64,000 nt of DNA from assembly GCF_022819345.1 (NCBI RefSeq), contig NZ_CP089288.1, positions 434,001-498,000 of the forward strand. Reading direction: 5' to 3'. Below the pieces are notes generated by a model. The model saw nothing but the letters and a program-made list of their open reading frames with translations, ran no database searches and was not told the origin of the DNA. The stretch comes from Candidatus Nanosynbacter sp. HMT-352. GTDB lineage: Bacteria; Patescibacteriota; Saccharimonadia; Saccharimonadales; Saccharimonadaceae. Made by a program: the position numbers and the translations under genes. Below, piece by piece: positions 50,701 through 59,426 of the stretch (the first letter of the stretch is position 1; each line of letters starts with the position of its first letter).

Positions 50701-52134
50701 TTATAGCTGTTTTTCGGCGTTTTTGGCCTGTTTGTAGGCTTTTGTGACTGGCGCCAGACCGCGGGCGACGCGTTCGCGATTAGCCTTTAACTGCTTTTCG
50801 TCGCGGAAAGACATTTTAATTGGCGTTCCCGCAAAATTGAAAGCCTCGCGTAAAGTTCGCTCCAAATAGCGTTTATAGCTCCAGTGGACAAATTTCAGAT
50901 TGCTGCCATATATAACAAACCACGGCGGAGCAACGTCAGTCTGGACAATGTAGCGCAGCTTCGGGTGCGAATTTTTCAGACCAGCTGGCGGATGCGCGGC
51001 GATGGCTTTCTGCAAAATGTCGTTTAAGGCGCGAGTTTTACATTCTTGGCGACGACGCTTATAGATATCAAGCGCTAGGTCAAACAATTTGGCGACATTC
51101 TGCCCAGTGACGGAAGAGGTGAATATCAATGGTGCGTACGGCGTGAACTTGAAGTTATAGCTGATTTGTGATGCAATTTCATCGTGCGTGTAGGTGTCCT
51201 TACCTTCGACGGAGTCCCATTTGCTGACGACCAGGACAAGCCCCTTGCCTGCCTCGTCAATAATTCCAGCTAGGCGCTGATCCAATTGAACGTTAAGCTC
51301 ATTGACGTCCATAAGAAGCAGACAAACGTCGGCCTCGTTGATGGCTTGCATTGTGCGAAGAACTGAGAACTTTTCAATTCCCGTTTCTTGCTTTCCTTGG
51401 CGGCGAATTCCAGCGGTGTCGAGCAGTTCAATCGTCTGACCGTGATAACGAACTTGAACGCGGTTTACGTCGCGAGTGGTGCCGGCGACGTTGGCGACGA
51501 TGGCTTGCTGCTTGCCCGCTAAGGTATTGAATAGATTACTTTTGCCGACGTTTGGACGGCCGATTAGTGCGACGCGGATGATATCATCAGGCGCGGTTTC
51601 GGTGGCTGGCGGAATAAGCTCGGCAATGCTATCAAGAAGCTCCGAAATGCCAATGCTGTGTTCGGCGGAAGTTTTTATGATGTTTTTAATGCCGAGCCGT
51701 TTGAATTCGTCGATAGAAAGAGAGCCTTTTAAGTCTGCTTTATTTGCGATTAGAATGACTGGCTTGCCGCTTTTTAGAGCTTTTTTGGCCAGTTGTCGAT
51801 CAGCGTCAGAAGGATAAACAGTGGAGTCAACTGTTACGAGGATTACGTCAGCGGCGGCGGAAGCATCAGCGATTTGATCCTGAATGGTCGCCTCAAATTC
51901 GTCCTCGGCAGTTTTCAGTCCGGCTGTGTCGATGAGCCAAAATTGCGAATAGTCATCTGACGGTGCAGAATCTACGTTGCGTCGTTTGTATGAGACTTTA
52001 CCAACAACATTGTCGCGTGTCGTGCCAGCTTCCCTGGCGACGATGGCTGTGCGAGAGCGCGTCAAGCGATTAAATAGTGAGCTTTTGCCGACGTTGGCCT
52101 GCCCGATGATGGCGACTGTTGGTAATTTAGACAT
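50701..52134 (-). CDS. der: Ribosome-assembly GTPase Der (EngA)
   Basis: Double-GTPase needed for 50S maturation. The 477-aa protein has two G domains: GQANVGKSSLFNRLT, DTAG and NKAD in the first, GRPNVGKSNLFNTLAG, DTAGIRRQGK and SKWD in the second. A C-terminal KH-like domain follows (PKLRYIVQTDVAPPWFVIYGS). Extended -10 TGC-TATAAT on the minus strand (52148-52143) is 8 bases before the ATG. Confidence 0.96.
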   Translation of the reverse strand: MSKLPTVAIIGQANVGKSSLFNRLTRSRTAIVAREAGTTRDNVVGKVSYKRRNVDSAPSDDYSQFWLIDTAGLKTAEDEFEATIQDQIADASAAADVILVTVDSTVYPSDADRQLAKKALKSGKPVILIANKADLKGSLSIDEFKRLGIKNIIKTSAEHSIGISELLDSIAELIPPATETAPDDIIRVALIGRPNVGKSNLFNTLAGKQQAIVANVAGTTRDVNRVQVRYHGQTIELLDTAGIRRQGKQETGIEKFSVLRTMQAINEADVCLLLMDVNELNVQLDQRLAGIIDEAGKGLVLVVSKWDSVEGKDTYTHDEIASQISYNFKFTPYAPLIFTSSVTGQNVAKLFDLALDIYKRRRQECKTRALNDILQKAIAAHPPAGLKNSHPKLRYIVQTDVAPPWFVIYGSNLKFVHWSYKRYLERTLREAFNFAGTPIKMSFRDEKQLKANRERVARGLAPVTKAYKQAKNAEKQL

Positions 52135-52154
52135 GATTGTATATTATAGCAGTT

Positions 52155-52658
52155 TTAAGACATTTTGGCGAGCACACTGTTTATATAAGCCTCGCATGGG
52201 CGAACTATTTTCAGGAAATCCTCAAAACATCTCAGGCCGCTTTTTGCTATGAATTTCTCGGTCTCTACGACTCGCCTATATCCCTCGTTATCGCTATTAT
52301 ATTTTCTGGTGTAACTGTGGATGTAGGCCTTTGGAGATTGTTCGTTAATTGGATTTGGGTAAAGTGTTATGTAGCAATTTTCTTCAGGGTTATTTATGCA
52401 GTAGTAAACGTTATTGTCGTCATCTTCGAACGCTACGGATATAGGATATTTAAATTTCTTAGTACGTTTCTCGACCTCTTTAATGAGTTCGATGTAAGCG
52501 TAGATTTGGTTTTCTAGGAATTTTGGTAAAATGCTGGACTCGTCCTTCTCATAGAACAGTTCATATATAGTATTCGACCTTTCTTCCTTAAGGTTGCATA
52601 CGACTGCTTTTAGTTTTTCTGAGGACAAGGGTTCAGGTTCGCGCCCTAGCGCTTCCAT
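52155..52658 (-). CDS. Hypothetical protein
   Basis: 167-aa soluble, charged protein without recognised motifs. It has helical segments at both ends and a beta-like middle (PISVAFEDDDNNVYYCINNPEENCYITLYPN). Four Cys residues are scattered without a metal motif. It begins 80 bases from rluB and ends 20 bases from der. Function unknown. Confidence 0.65.
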   Translation of the reverse strand: MEALGREPEPLSSEKLKAVVCNLKEERSNTIYELFYEKDESSILPKFLENQIYAYIELIKEVEKRTKKFKYPISVAFEDDDNNVYYCINNPEENCYITLYPNPINEQSPKAYIHSYTRKYNSDNEGYRRVVETEKFIAKSGLRCFEDFLKIVRPCEAYINSVLAKMS

Positions 52659-52741
52659 TTTGCAATTACACTTTCTATCAAATTTAGCACAAAAGCTATA
52701 TTACAATATTTACTGTAAAATGTAAAGAGCTGCGGAGTAAA

Positions 52742-53449
52742 TTATGAATTCGTGAATTTCTCTTCTCGCCATTCGCTTCTCTTGAGGTCGCCGAGCGAAT
52801 AATTGCCGAAGTTTGTTCTGTGGAGTTTTTTGACAGTGTAGCCTAATGCATCGAAAGTTCGCCGAATTTGACGATTCCTACCTTCGCTCATTTCCACTAT
52901 CCAGCGACAATCATCACCTTCGTGTTGTCTTTCTAGCGTCAATTGACTGCGTCCGTCAGGAAGCTGCACGCCAAAATCATTGATCATTTGACGATGTAGA
53001 GGTTGCAGTGGCTGGTCGATTGTAACGAGATATCGCTTAATCTTATAAAACGACGGATGCGTCATGCTGTGAGCAAAATCGCCGTCGTTCGTCATGAGAA
53101 TCAGCCCAGAACTGTCTTTGTCCAGGCGACCAACAGGTTTTAAGTGGTGAAGATTCTTCGGTAGCAATTTGTAGATTGTCGGAACGCCGCCCTGAGAAGC
53201 GCGCGAACATAAGTATCCTGTTGGTTTATGTAGGATGATGAGTTGTTTGGACTGTAATTCTAGCAATTTGCCGTTATAGGAAATTTTATTTGTGTCAGAA
53301 ATTTGTTGACCCAATCTGGCGGGCTGACCGTCAATAGTAATCTTTCCCTTCTCTATCAATTCGTCAGCCTTCCGCCTGGAAACACCCAAGCAAAGCGCCA
53401 CGAATTTGTTGAGGCGCCAAGATTCTTGATTTGTGTCTGGGCTTATCAT
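52742..53449 (-). CDS. rluB: rRNA pseudouridine synthase (RsuA/RluB family)
   Basis: 235-aa enzyme that isomerises uridine in rRNA. It has an N-terminal S4 RNA-binding domain (WRLNKFVALCLGVSRRKADELIEKGKITIDGQPA) and the catalytic domain with LKPVGRLDKDSSGLILMTNDGDFAH (catalytic Asp) and GRNRQIRRTFDALG. Member specificity (RluB, RluE, RluF or RsuA) is not certain. Its start overlaps the stop of the upstream receiver gene by 4 bases, so it is co-translated with it. Confidence 0.9.
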   Translation of the reverse strand: MISPDTNQESWRLNKFVALCLGVSRRKADELIEKGKITIDGQPARLGQQISDTNKISYNGKLLELQSKQLIILHKPTGYLCSRASQGGVPTIYKLLPKNLHHLKPVGRLDKDSSGLILMTNDGDFAHSMTHPSFYKIKRYLVTIDQPLQPLHRQMINDFGVQLPDGRSQLTLERQHEGDDCRWIVEMSEGRNRQIRRTFDALGYTVKKLHRTNFGNYSLGDLKRSEWREEKFTNS

Positions 53450-54438
53450 TGTTGTGGATTTATCGGTGGAAATTGTGGCGACTGAGAAGTTTCTGATGGT
53501 TGATGTGGGATGCTTTGCTCCTGAGGCTGTGCTTGGACCTGAGGTATTACGCTAGCTTGCTCAATAGGATTTGGCGTTGGCTGCGGCGCTGGAATCTGTG
53601 TTGGCTGAGGCTCTGGAGTTGGTTGAGAAATTCTCTGTGTATTGTCTAATTCTTCTGCCATAAGCTTAGAGATGTCTACCGAATTCTGAGAATCGTCAGC
53701 TGGTAAAGGTTGAATAATGCGGTCACCAAGCCCTGAGGGTCGTGGTGCGGGCGATGAAAATGGCGCCATAGGCTGCGGCAGGGTTGTCGGCTGAGGTGTT
53801 GGAATCGGTTGAGGCGCTGCTGGAGTTGGTTGAGGTAGCGGCTGCGGCGCCGGCGCGAATGCCTGTTGCGGATGTTGTTGTATGAGTGGATTTACTGCAG
53901 GAGTTGTTGGCGTTGCAGCGGGGGCGGCTGGTTGCGGTGACAATGAAGAAATATCAGGTCTAGTAACTGGCTGCGGCGCTGGAATCTGTGTTGGCTGAGG
54001 CTCTGGAGCGACTGGCTCATATGTATGAGCTGGTTGTGAAACTGGCACTGGATTTGTGCCGACTCCTGGAAGATCTCCCAAAGTTTCGTGAACTGCCCTC
54101 ACAACGTCCTCTATTCCCACCTGAGACTTCACCAAGTATTTATCAGCGCCAAGTTGCTCGCCACGCTTTCTCTGATCCTCTGAGGATAGCGCGGTCATGA
54201 TAATCACCTTAACGTCTTTTGTTTCTGTTGTCGAGCGTAAAATGTCCAACATATCAAATCCGGAAATCTTCGGCATCATCACGTCGCTTAAAATTAATCG
54301 CGGACGTTCTTTAATTGCCATGGCCAGAGCTTCTTCGCCGTCGCCCGCCGAAACGATATCGTAGCCCTCCGCCAAAAGTCGTACGCCGTAAATTTCGCGT
54401 AAACTTTTGTCGTCCTCAACCAATAAAATTTTTGTCAT
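53446..54438 (-). CDS. Response regulator receiver with Pro/Gln-rich tail
   Basis: 330-aa protein. Residues 1-120 are a receiver with phospho-acceptor Asp in ILSDVMMPKISGFD and Lys in YLVKSQV, closely similar to the receiver at 4641. Residues about 125-330 are a low-complexity Pro/Gln/Ala tail with repeats such as QPTQIPAPQP and no DNA-binding domain. The next gene upstream is a histidine kinase that also ends in a long Pro/Glu tail, the likely partner. A -10 TATAGT (54452-54447) is 8 bases before the ATG. Confidence 0.88.
   Translation of the reverse strand: MTKILLVEDDKSLREIYGVRLLAEGYDIVSAGDGEEALAMAIKERPRLILSDVMMPKISGFDMLDILRSTTETKDVKVIIMTALSSEDQRKRGEQLGADKYLVKSQVGIEDVVRAVHETLGDLPGVGTNPVPVSQPAHTYEPVAPEPQPTQIPAPQPVTRPDISSLSPQPAAPAATPTTPAVNPLIQQHPQQAFAPAPQPLPQPTPAAPQPIPTPQPTTLPQPMAPFSSPAPRPSGLGDRIIQPLPADDSQNSVDISKLMAEELDNTQRISQPTPEPQPTQIPAPQPTPNPIEQASVIPQVQAQPQEQSIPHQPSETSQSPQFPPINPQQ
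53578..54008. repeat. Exact 41-base direct repeats in the receiver tail
   Basis: Identical copies at 53578-53618 and 53968-54008, both encoding part of QPTQIPAPQP. They are 390 bases apart, an exact multiple of three, so recombination would shorten the tail by 130 residues without shifting frame. Confidence 0.85.
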
Positions 54439-54490
54439 ATGTTTATACTATACTGAAGTTTTGACAAAAAATCCATAGTTCTTATGGCTA

Positions 54491-56467
54491 TTATTCGCGT
54501 CCAGGTATGGACAATTGCTGGCGTTTTCTTCGCAATTCTTCCTCAATTTCAGCCAACGTTGGCTCGGAAGAATTTCTGGCTGGTTGTGGAATTTCTGGCT
54601 GGGTCGTCGGGACTGCGGGCGCGGATGGAGCTGGATTTTCTGGAGTTGCGATTGCGGCTGGATTTGAATCGGCAATTTCGCTATTATTTTTTTCAGCCGC
54701 GATATCTTCCGCCTTCTCTTCTGCGGCAATTTCAGTTTCTTCTGGAACGGTAGAATCTGGCATTGAATCTTTAGCTTCCGCAGATTCTAATCGCTGCTTG
54801 GCTTCCGAACTACTCATGCGAGGAATTTCCAAATAGAAAGTACTTCCCTCTTTATATTTGCTTTCAACTCGCAAGTTTCCAGACATCGCCTCGGCCAAGC
54901 GGCGGCTCAAATATAGCCCCAAGCCAGTTCCGCCAATTTCTCGCGTGTCAGAATTGTCCACCCGATAAAATTTTTGGAATAAATGCGGAATATCTTCGGC
55001 GGGAATGCCAATGCCGCTGTCTTTTACGCTTACGGAAATCTGCTTATCGTCGCCGGTAATATTGACGACAACTTCGCCCGACGGCGTGTATTTGATGGCA
55101 TTTTCAATCAGATTGCTGACAACTTCCCTAAAATGGTCAGGGTCAATATTGGCATAAAAAATCGGCTGCAATGACTTCTCCTTACCTTCATCAATTATGT
55201 CTGGCATGAAGATATAATTGAGCTGCTTTTCGTTAGCTTTCGTCGCTAAACCATCAAAAATATCCTTCAAAAATTCGTTCACGTTGATGATCTTCGGGTT
55301 ATTTTTCATTCGCCCGTCTTCAACTTTGCTAATGTCGAGGAGATCTTGGAATAAGCGCCCCAGATGTTGCGCTGATTCATGGGCTTTGGTAATGAAATCG
55401 CGGGCTTTCTCGTCGATGTGAGCGGTGGCTGGATTTAACGCCAGACCCAAATAGCCCTCAATTGACGCAACTGGCGTACGCATCTCGTGGCTGGCGGTGG
55501 AGATGAACTCGGCTTGCTCGCGCTCCTCGGCTTTTTCTTTGGTGATGTCGCGGAAAACTACGATAATTCCTTCGCCGTCCGTGCCGACTGGAGAGCTGAC
55601 GATTGATACTAAAATGCGTTTTTCAGAGCTGGTCAATAGGAATAATTTATCGTTGTGCGTTGGCTGGTTTTTTGATAAGGACTGGGCTATTGGATTATCG
55701 AGGTCCTCTACGTCTTTTCCGTCTGAGGTAACGAGTTTTAAGACGCTTTTCCAATTAAGTCCGAGAGCGTCGCCTTGGTCCCAGCCGATGATTTGTTGGG
55801 CGGATGGATTGATTAATTCTATGTTGCCGTCTTTGGAAATAGCCAGAACGCCGTCGTCGATAGCATTAATCACTACGTCAGATTTGTTCTCAACCGCGGA
55901 AAGTCTATTCTCCAGATTGGATGTATTGTCATCAGTTTTTTGGCGGCGAATCCATAAAACAAGGCTGAAAATCAAAGGCAAAAATCCGAAGAATAGGTAG
56001 CCGATGATGAATTGTATATTTATTCCCTGTTGAACGCTGGCGGCTATAATTTGCAAAATAACCAAAAGTCCCATTATTCCTAAGATTATTGCGCCGAAAA
56101 ATCCTGCAAAAATTGCCACGATAATCCACATAACTAAGAATGGTGAAACGACTCCGCCGCTGGTAATTATGGTGGTTGCGGCGACGGTGACGGTTAATAA
56201 ATATACAAAAATTCCGATTTCAGTTTCGTGTTTTCTGGGAAGCCAAAAACATAAAATCAGCACAATTAAGCTGCCAATTCCTGCTACGCCAGCCGCCAAA
56301 TCTGAGACCGATAATCCGATTGGTAGTTGATAACCGGTCGGTATAAATCGTGCCCATGCGTATAAAAGAATGATCGTAAAACAGCTCAGCAATGCCACTT
56401 CACACAATCTCCTTAGCCAAAATCTGGAAATTGCGTGAGGCTTAAAGTAAATCCCGCCCTTTTTCAT
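54491..56467 (-). CDS. Membrane PAS-domain sensor histidine kinase
   Basis: 658-aa kinase. The N-terminal part has about six membrane helices (up to residue 180), then a PAS domain (VINAIDDGVLAISKDGNIELINPSAQQIIGW), a HisKA domain (FISTASHEMRTPVASIEGYLG) and an HATPase domain (NLIENAIKYTPSGE, DSGIGIPAEDIPHLFQKFYR, GGTGLGLYLSRRLAEAMSG). A tail of about 110 residues, rich in Glu, Ala and Pro, ends in LAEIEEELRRKRQQL. The start at 56467 is supported by TTGAGA-N17-CATAAT ending 6 bases before it. Confidence 0.92.
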   Translation of the reverse strand: MKKGGIYFKPHAISRFWLRRLCEVALLSCFTIILLYAWARFIPTGYQLPIGLSVSDLAAGVAGIGSLIVLILCFWLPRKHETEIGIFVYLLTVTVAATTIITSGGVVSPFLVMWIIVAIFAGFFGAIILGIMGLLVILQIIAASVQQGINIQFIIGYLFFGFLPLIFSLVLWIRRQKTDDNTSNLENRLSAVENKSDVVINAIDDGVLAISKDGNIELINPSAQQIIGWDQGDALGLNWKSVLKLVTSDGKDVEDLDNPIAQSLSKNQPTHNDKLFLLTSSEKRILVSIVSSPVGTDGEGIIVVFRDITKEKAEEREQAEFISTASHEMRTPVASIEGYLGLALNPATAHIDEKARDFITKAHESAQHLGRLFQDLLDISKVEDGRMKNNPKIINVNEFLKDIFDGLATKANEKQLNYIFMPDIIDEGKEKSLQPIFYANIDPDHFREVVSNLIENAIKYTPSGEVVVNITGDDKQISVSVKDSGIGIPAEDIPHLFQKFYRVDNSDTREIGGTGLGLYLSRRLAEAMSGNLRVESKYKEGSTFYLEIPRMSSSEAKQRLESAEAKDSMPDSTVPEETEIAAEEKAEDIAAEKNNSEIADSNPAAIATPENPAPSAPAVPTTQPEIPQPARNSSEPTLAEIEEELRRKRQQLSIPGRE

Positions 56468-56473
56468 GCTTTT

Positions 56474-56502
56474 ATTATGGCGAATTTTCAGAAAAATCTC
56501 AA
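56474..56502 (-). promoter_or_regulatory. Promoter of the PAS histidine kinase
   Basis: Minus strand: TTGAGA (56502-56497), 17 bases, CATAAT (56479-56474), then 6 bases to the ATG at 56467. Confidence 0.65.
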
Positions 56503-56542
56503 GTGATAAATATGACATAGAGGTTGTATGGATGCGGAAAAG

Positions 56543-56572
56543 TAGACAAGCCTCCTCTTCTCGTGGTATAAT
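56543..56572 (+). promoter_or_regulatory. Promoter of tRNA-Glu
   Basis: TAGACA (56543-56548), 18-base spacer, extended -10 TGG-TATAAT (56567-56572); the mature tRNA starts at 56585. Confidence 0.65.
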
Positions 56573-56584
56573 CCATGGAGTTAC

Positions 56585-56659
56585 GGCCCTATCGTCTAGC
56601 GGTTAGGACACCAGGTTCTCATCCTGGCAACCCGGGTTCGATTCCCGGTGGGGTCACCA
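56585..56659 (+). tRNA. tRNA-Glu (anticodon CTC)
   Basis: A 75-base cloverleaf with CCA encoded in the gene. The acceptor stem is GGCCCTA with TGGGGTC (two G-T pairs). The anticodon arm is CCAGG-TTCTCAT-CCTGG, giving CTC, which reads GAG. The T arm is CCCGG-GTTCGAT-TCCCGG-like and the discriminator is A. Glutamyl-tRNA synthetase lies 5.4 kb downstream on the other strand. Confidence 0.96.
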
Positions 56660-56676
56660 AGAATAGTTAACTTATT

Positions 56677-56705
56677 AAAAAACATCTACATGAAGGTGTT
56701 TTTTT
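56677..56705. terminator. Terminator after tRNA-Glu
   Basis: AAAAAACATCT pairs with AGGTGTTTTTT around a short loop (one G-T pair); A and T runs make it usable from both sides, including for the convergent ATPase gene. Confidence 0.8.
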
Positions 56706-56773
56706 AATTTGTGAAGTAGTATGCTTCAATTCTCAATATTCTTCAACTTTTCGTATAAATACAGACTTTGCAG

Positions 56774-58918
56774 TCAGCGGATATTATTAGAGCTATCATC
56801 TTGCTCCCAATATTTAGTAAAGTGATCCTCTGCGTTATTAGACCGGAACAGTTCTTTTAGTATTTCTATTATTTCTTCTTTCGTCTTGCCGATCTGCTCG
56901 CTATCTAGGTCATCAATAGAATGAACGTTGACATCAAATAGTTTTTTTGCACTTTTATTACTGTCTTTGTAAAATTCTTCTATCCCGTTAAATTTTTCGA
57001 ATGTTTCACATATACGCCTACAGCAGCTAATCATTAAGGCTGGCTTGTTCTCGACGTATAAGAATTTTAATTCTATCCATAGTAGCTCGTAGCTGGTATG
57101 GAGATCGCAGTCTCCTTTTCTAATTGGCTGTATGGATGTTTTGTTTCCGTCTGATAATAGATGAATATTGTCGTATTTTTTGTAAAATTTTTCTTGGCTT
57201 TTCCTGACATTTAAGTAGAAATGACAGTTGTGAGTAAGGACTATGAAATAGTCTTTCTTATTTATCATAGCTAAATAAATGCGTTGAAGTTCAGATATCA
57301 TTAGATACTGTGTAACATCATCATTGCTTGTCATTGGGTCGTCGAAAATAATTATCCTTGGATTGCTGCTGTCTCCTTCTTCGTCAAGCTTAAAGATAAA
57401 ATAGAGGAAGGCTACAATATTCATCTCTCCTCTACTAAGATTTTCGACATTTCTTAATTTACCGTTATATCCTAGAATTTGATACTGACCTTTTTGTTTA
57501 TTGTCTGGATTCTGTACTAGCTCGAGAGAAAAAGAATTAATGCCGAATTGTTTTAGTAGCTGATTTATTTTTGTTGCCGCCAACTGCTCATTCTTTGTTT
57601 CTGAAATTAAGTCTTTTATCTCTTCTTTCTTCCCTCGGATATCTTCTTTTATTTTTTCAATTTCTTCTTTTTTACTATCCATTAAGGATTTTAATATAGA
57701 TAGCTGCTCGTTATTTTTTGTATAATCGAATTCCTTGAGGAGTTGTGCGACGTAGCTCAAGCGAATAGCCTTTTCTGCTTTTGTTTTCCTTTCCGAGATT
57801 TCGTTTGTGAAATTATTCGCGTCATCGACTAGCTGTTTCATTCTATTATTAATATCTTCAAAGCCCTTGGGAATATCTTCCTTTATTGGATCAAGCTTAA
57901 CGAAGGGGGATTTTTGTTTTTCTAATAAAGCGCCTTTTATTATTGACAGAAAAATCTTTATCTCATTTACTCTAGATGTAATAAGGTTATTAACTTCCGA
58001 CACCTCTTTTAATAAATGCCTGTAGAACATCTCCGGCTCAATGCGCTTAATTTCATCTATTTGCTTCTCGATTTTTGAAATGTAGTCAAGTTCGTGATTT
58101 ATGCGTTCTTCGGTTTTTGCAAGCTCTTCATTGAAGAACCGGCTTAGTTCGCTCCAACGGTTTTCTTCAAAAATAGATCCGCAAAAAGAACACTTGTCTC
58201 CCGGCTCATGAAGTTTCATGCCCTGCCTTGCGAAATTTTGCTTATCAGGATTGTCTGATAGCTCTGGCAGATTGGTCGGTTGAGGTGTTTCTGTTCGAAT
58301 AATTTCATTTGCAGAGGTAAGAATCTTTTTTAGCTCATAGTCTTCAATTGGTGACAGATTGACTATTTCTTTTTTATCCTCTTTGATAATACTATTATTA
58401 TTTTTTAGCTCATCTTCCTTTAATTCTACTGGATTTAATTTTATATCATTTTTAAAATTATTCTTGTTATAATTCCGTCCAAGATTACACTTGTTGGTTA
58501 TCTGTGCTGCACTATTGGTAAAGAACTTCTCTATTTTATTACTGCATTCGCTATAGGAGTTTTCCGACTTTTTAAATTCTGCACATAGGTTATTATTATA
58601 ATTAATGTCGTCATCTATTATTGTTTCGTTTAATTCATCAATTTTTCTGTTTAGATTATTGATTTTACCTTGAATTTCAGAGTTTTCCTCTCCAAGGGAT
58701 ATTGCGTTCAGTTGTTTATTCTCGGCAACATTTTCAAAATCTTTAAATACTCTCACGTCATAAGAATCTCTATACTGTTCTATTATGGCGTTGGTTATAG
58801 TGGTTTTACCGGTGCCATTTCTGCCAAAAATAAAAGCGGGCTTACCTTCTGTGAAAGATATTTTCTCATCCTTAAATCTGTCTGGATACTGCGAAAGATC
58901 TATGTCGATTGTAGTCAT
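56774..58918 (-). CDS. AAA_13-family ATPase (RloC/PrrC-like)
   Basis: 714-aa SMC/Rad50-type ATPase. Walker A is FIFGRNGTGKTTITNAII, the ABC signature is NLSRGEMNIVAFLYFI, Walker B is PRIIIFDDPMTSND, and the switch His is in FIVLTHNCHF. The long coiled coil is split by CSFCG near residue 250, a zinc-hook-like CxxC. The C-terminus has VHSIDDLD. The family includes the anticodon nucleases RloC and PrrC, but the nuclease residues cannot be confirmed by eye. It is AT-rich and lies next to a tRNA gene, typical of acquired defence genes. The start at 58918 is supported by TAGAAT 7 bases upstream. Confidence 0.78.
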   Translation of the reverse strand: MTTIDIDLSQYPDRFKDEKISFTEGKPAFIFGRNGTGKTTITNAIIEQYRDSYDVRVFKDFENVAENKQLNAISLGEENSEIQGKINNLNRKIDELNETIIDDDINYNNNLCAEFKKSENSYSECSNKIEKFFTNSAAQITNKCNLGRNYNKNNFKNDIKLNPVELKEDELKNNNSIIKEDKKEIVNLSPIEDYELKKILTSANEIIRTETPQPTNLPELSDNPDKQNFARQGMKLHEPGDKCSFCGSIFEENRWSELSRFFNEELAKTEERINHELDYISKIEKQIDEIKRIEPEMFYRHLLKEVSEVNNLITSRVNEIKIFLSIIKGALLEKQKSPFVKLDPIKEDIPKGFEDINNRMKQLVDDANNFTNEISERKTKAEKAIRLSYVAQLLKEFDYTKNNEQLSILKSLMDSKKEEIEKIKEDIRGKKEEIKDLISETKNEQLAATKINQLLKQFGINSFSLELVQNPDNKQKGQYQILGYNGKLRNVENLSRGEMNIVAFLYFIFKLDEEGDSSNPRIIIFDDPMTSNDDVTQYLMISELQRIYLAMINKKDYFIVLTHNCHFYLNVRKSQEKFYKKYDNIHLLSDGNKTSIQPIRKGDCDLHTSYELLWIELKFLYVENKPALMISCCRRICETFEKFNGIEEFYKDSNKSAKKLFDVNVHSIDDLDSEQIGKTKEEIIEILKELFRSNNAEDHFTKYWEQDDSSNNIR

Positions 58919-59034
58919 ATTACTCATTCTAGCATTCTTTCAGCTATCTTTGCGCTTTAGTTTTGTCTAATTTAAGGAAAGTGTTTGCCGACTTTACGTT
59001 TTTTTATTTATCCTATGGCTTTTTATGAATTGTG

Positions 59035-59418
59035 CTAAGAGTTGTCACTATCCATCTGCTTAACGACATCTATCAAATTCCGCGGCGTAATGTCAGCCTT
59101 AATTAGATATCCGTCAACGCGACTCATAACGGATTTTCGTGAAGCCTCGTCCTGCTCAAAATTGGTCATAATCAGAATCTTACTATTCGGAACCAAATCG
59201 ACATTGTTATTTCTCAGCGCGTCTAAAATCTGGTCGCCGCGTTGCTCTGGTAACATCAAATCTAAGATTATCAAGTCAAAATTCTGGTTACGCGCCGCCA
59301 CTAGCCCGTCATTTCCGTCAACCACCCACGTCACGTCATATCCCGCTTTTTGCAAGCTTCTGACGTACATTTCGCCAATAAATCGATCATCTTCCACGCA
59401 TAAAATTGTCTTTATCAT
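59035..59418 (-). CDS. Stand-alone response regulator receiver
   Basis: 127-aa receiver with CVEDD, phospho-acceptor Asp in LIILDLMLPEQRGDQ and Lys in YLIKADITP. There is no output domain. It starts 8 bases after the stop of the kinase gene that precedes it in the operon, the likely partner. Confidence 0.88.
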   Translation of the reverse strand: MIKTILCVEDDRFIGEMYVRSLQKAGYDVTWVVDGNDGLVAARNQNFDLIILDLMLPEQRGDQILDALRNNNVDLVPNSKILIMTNFEQDEASRKSVMSRVDGYLIKADITPRNLIDVVKQMDSDNS

Positions 59419-59426
59419 AATTCCTC

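Noticed and set aside
56585-58931. Full integrative island at the tRNA gene
   Set aside because: I saw no second copy of the tRNA 3' end in the window and no integrase; only one foreign-looking gene is present.
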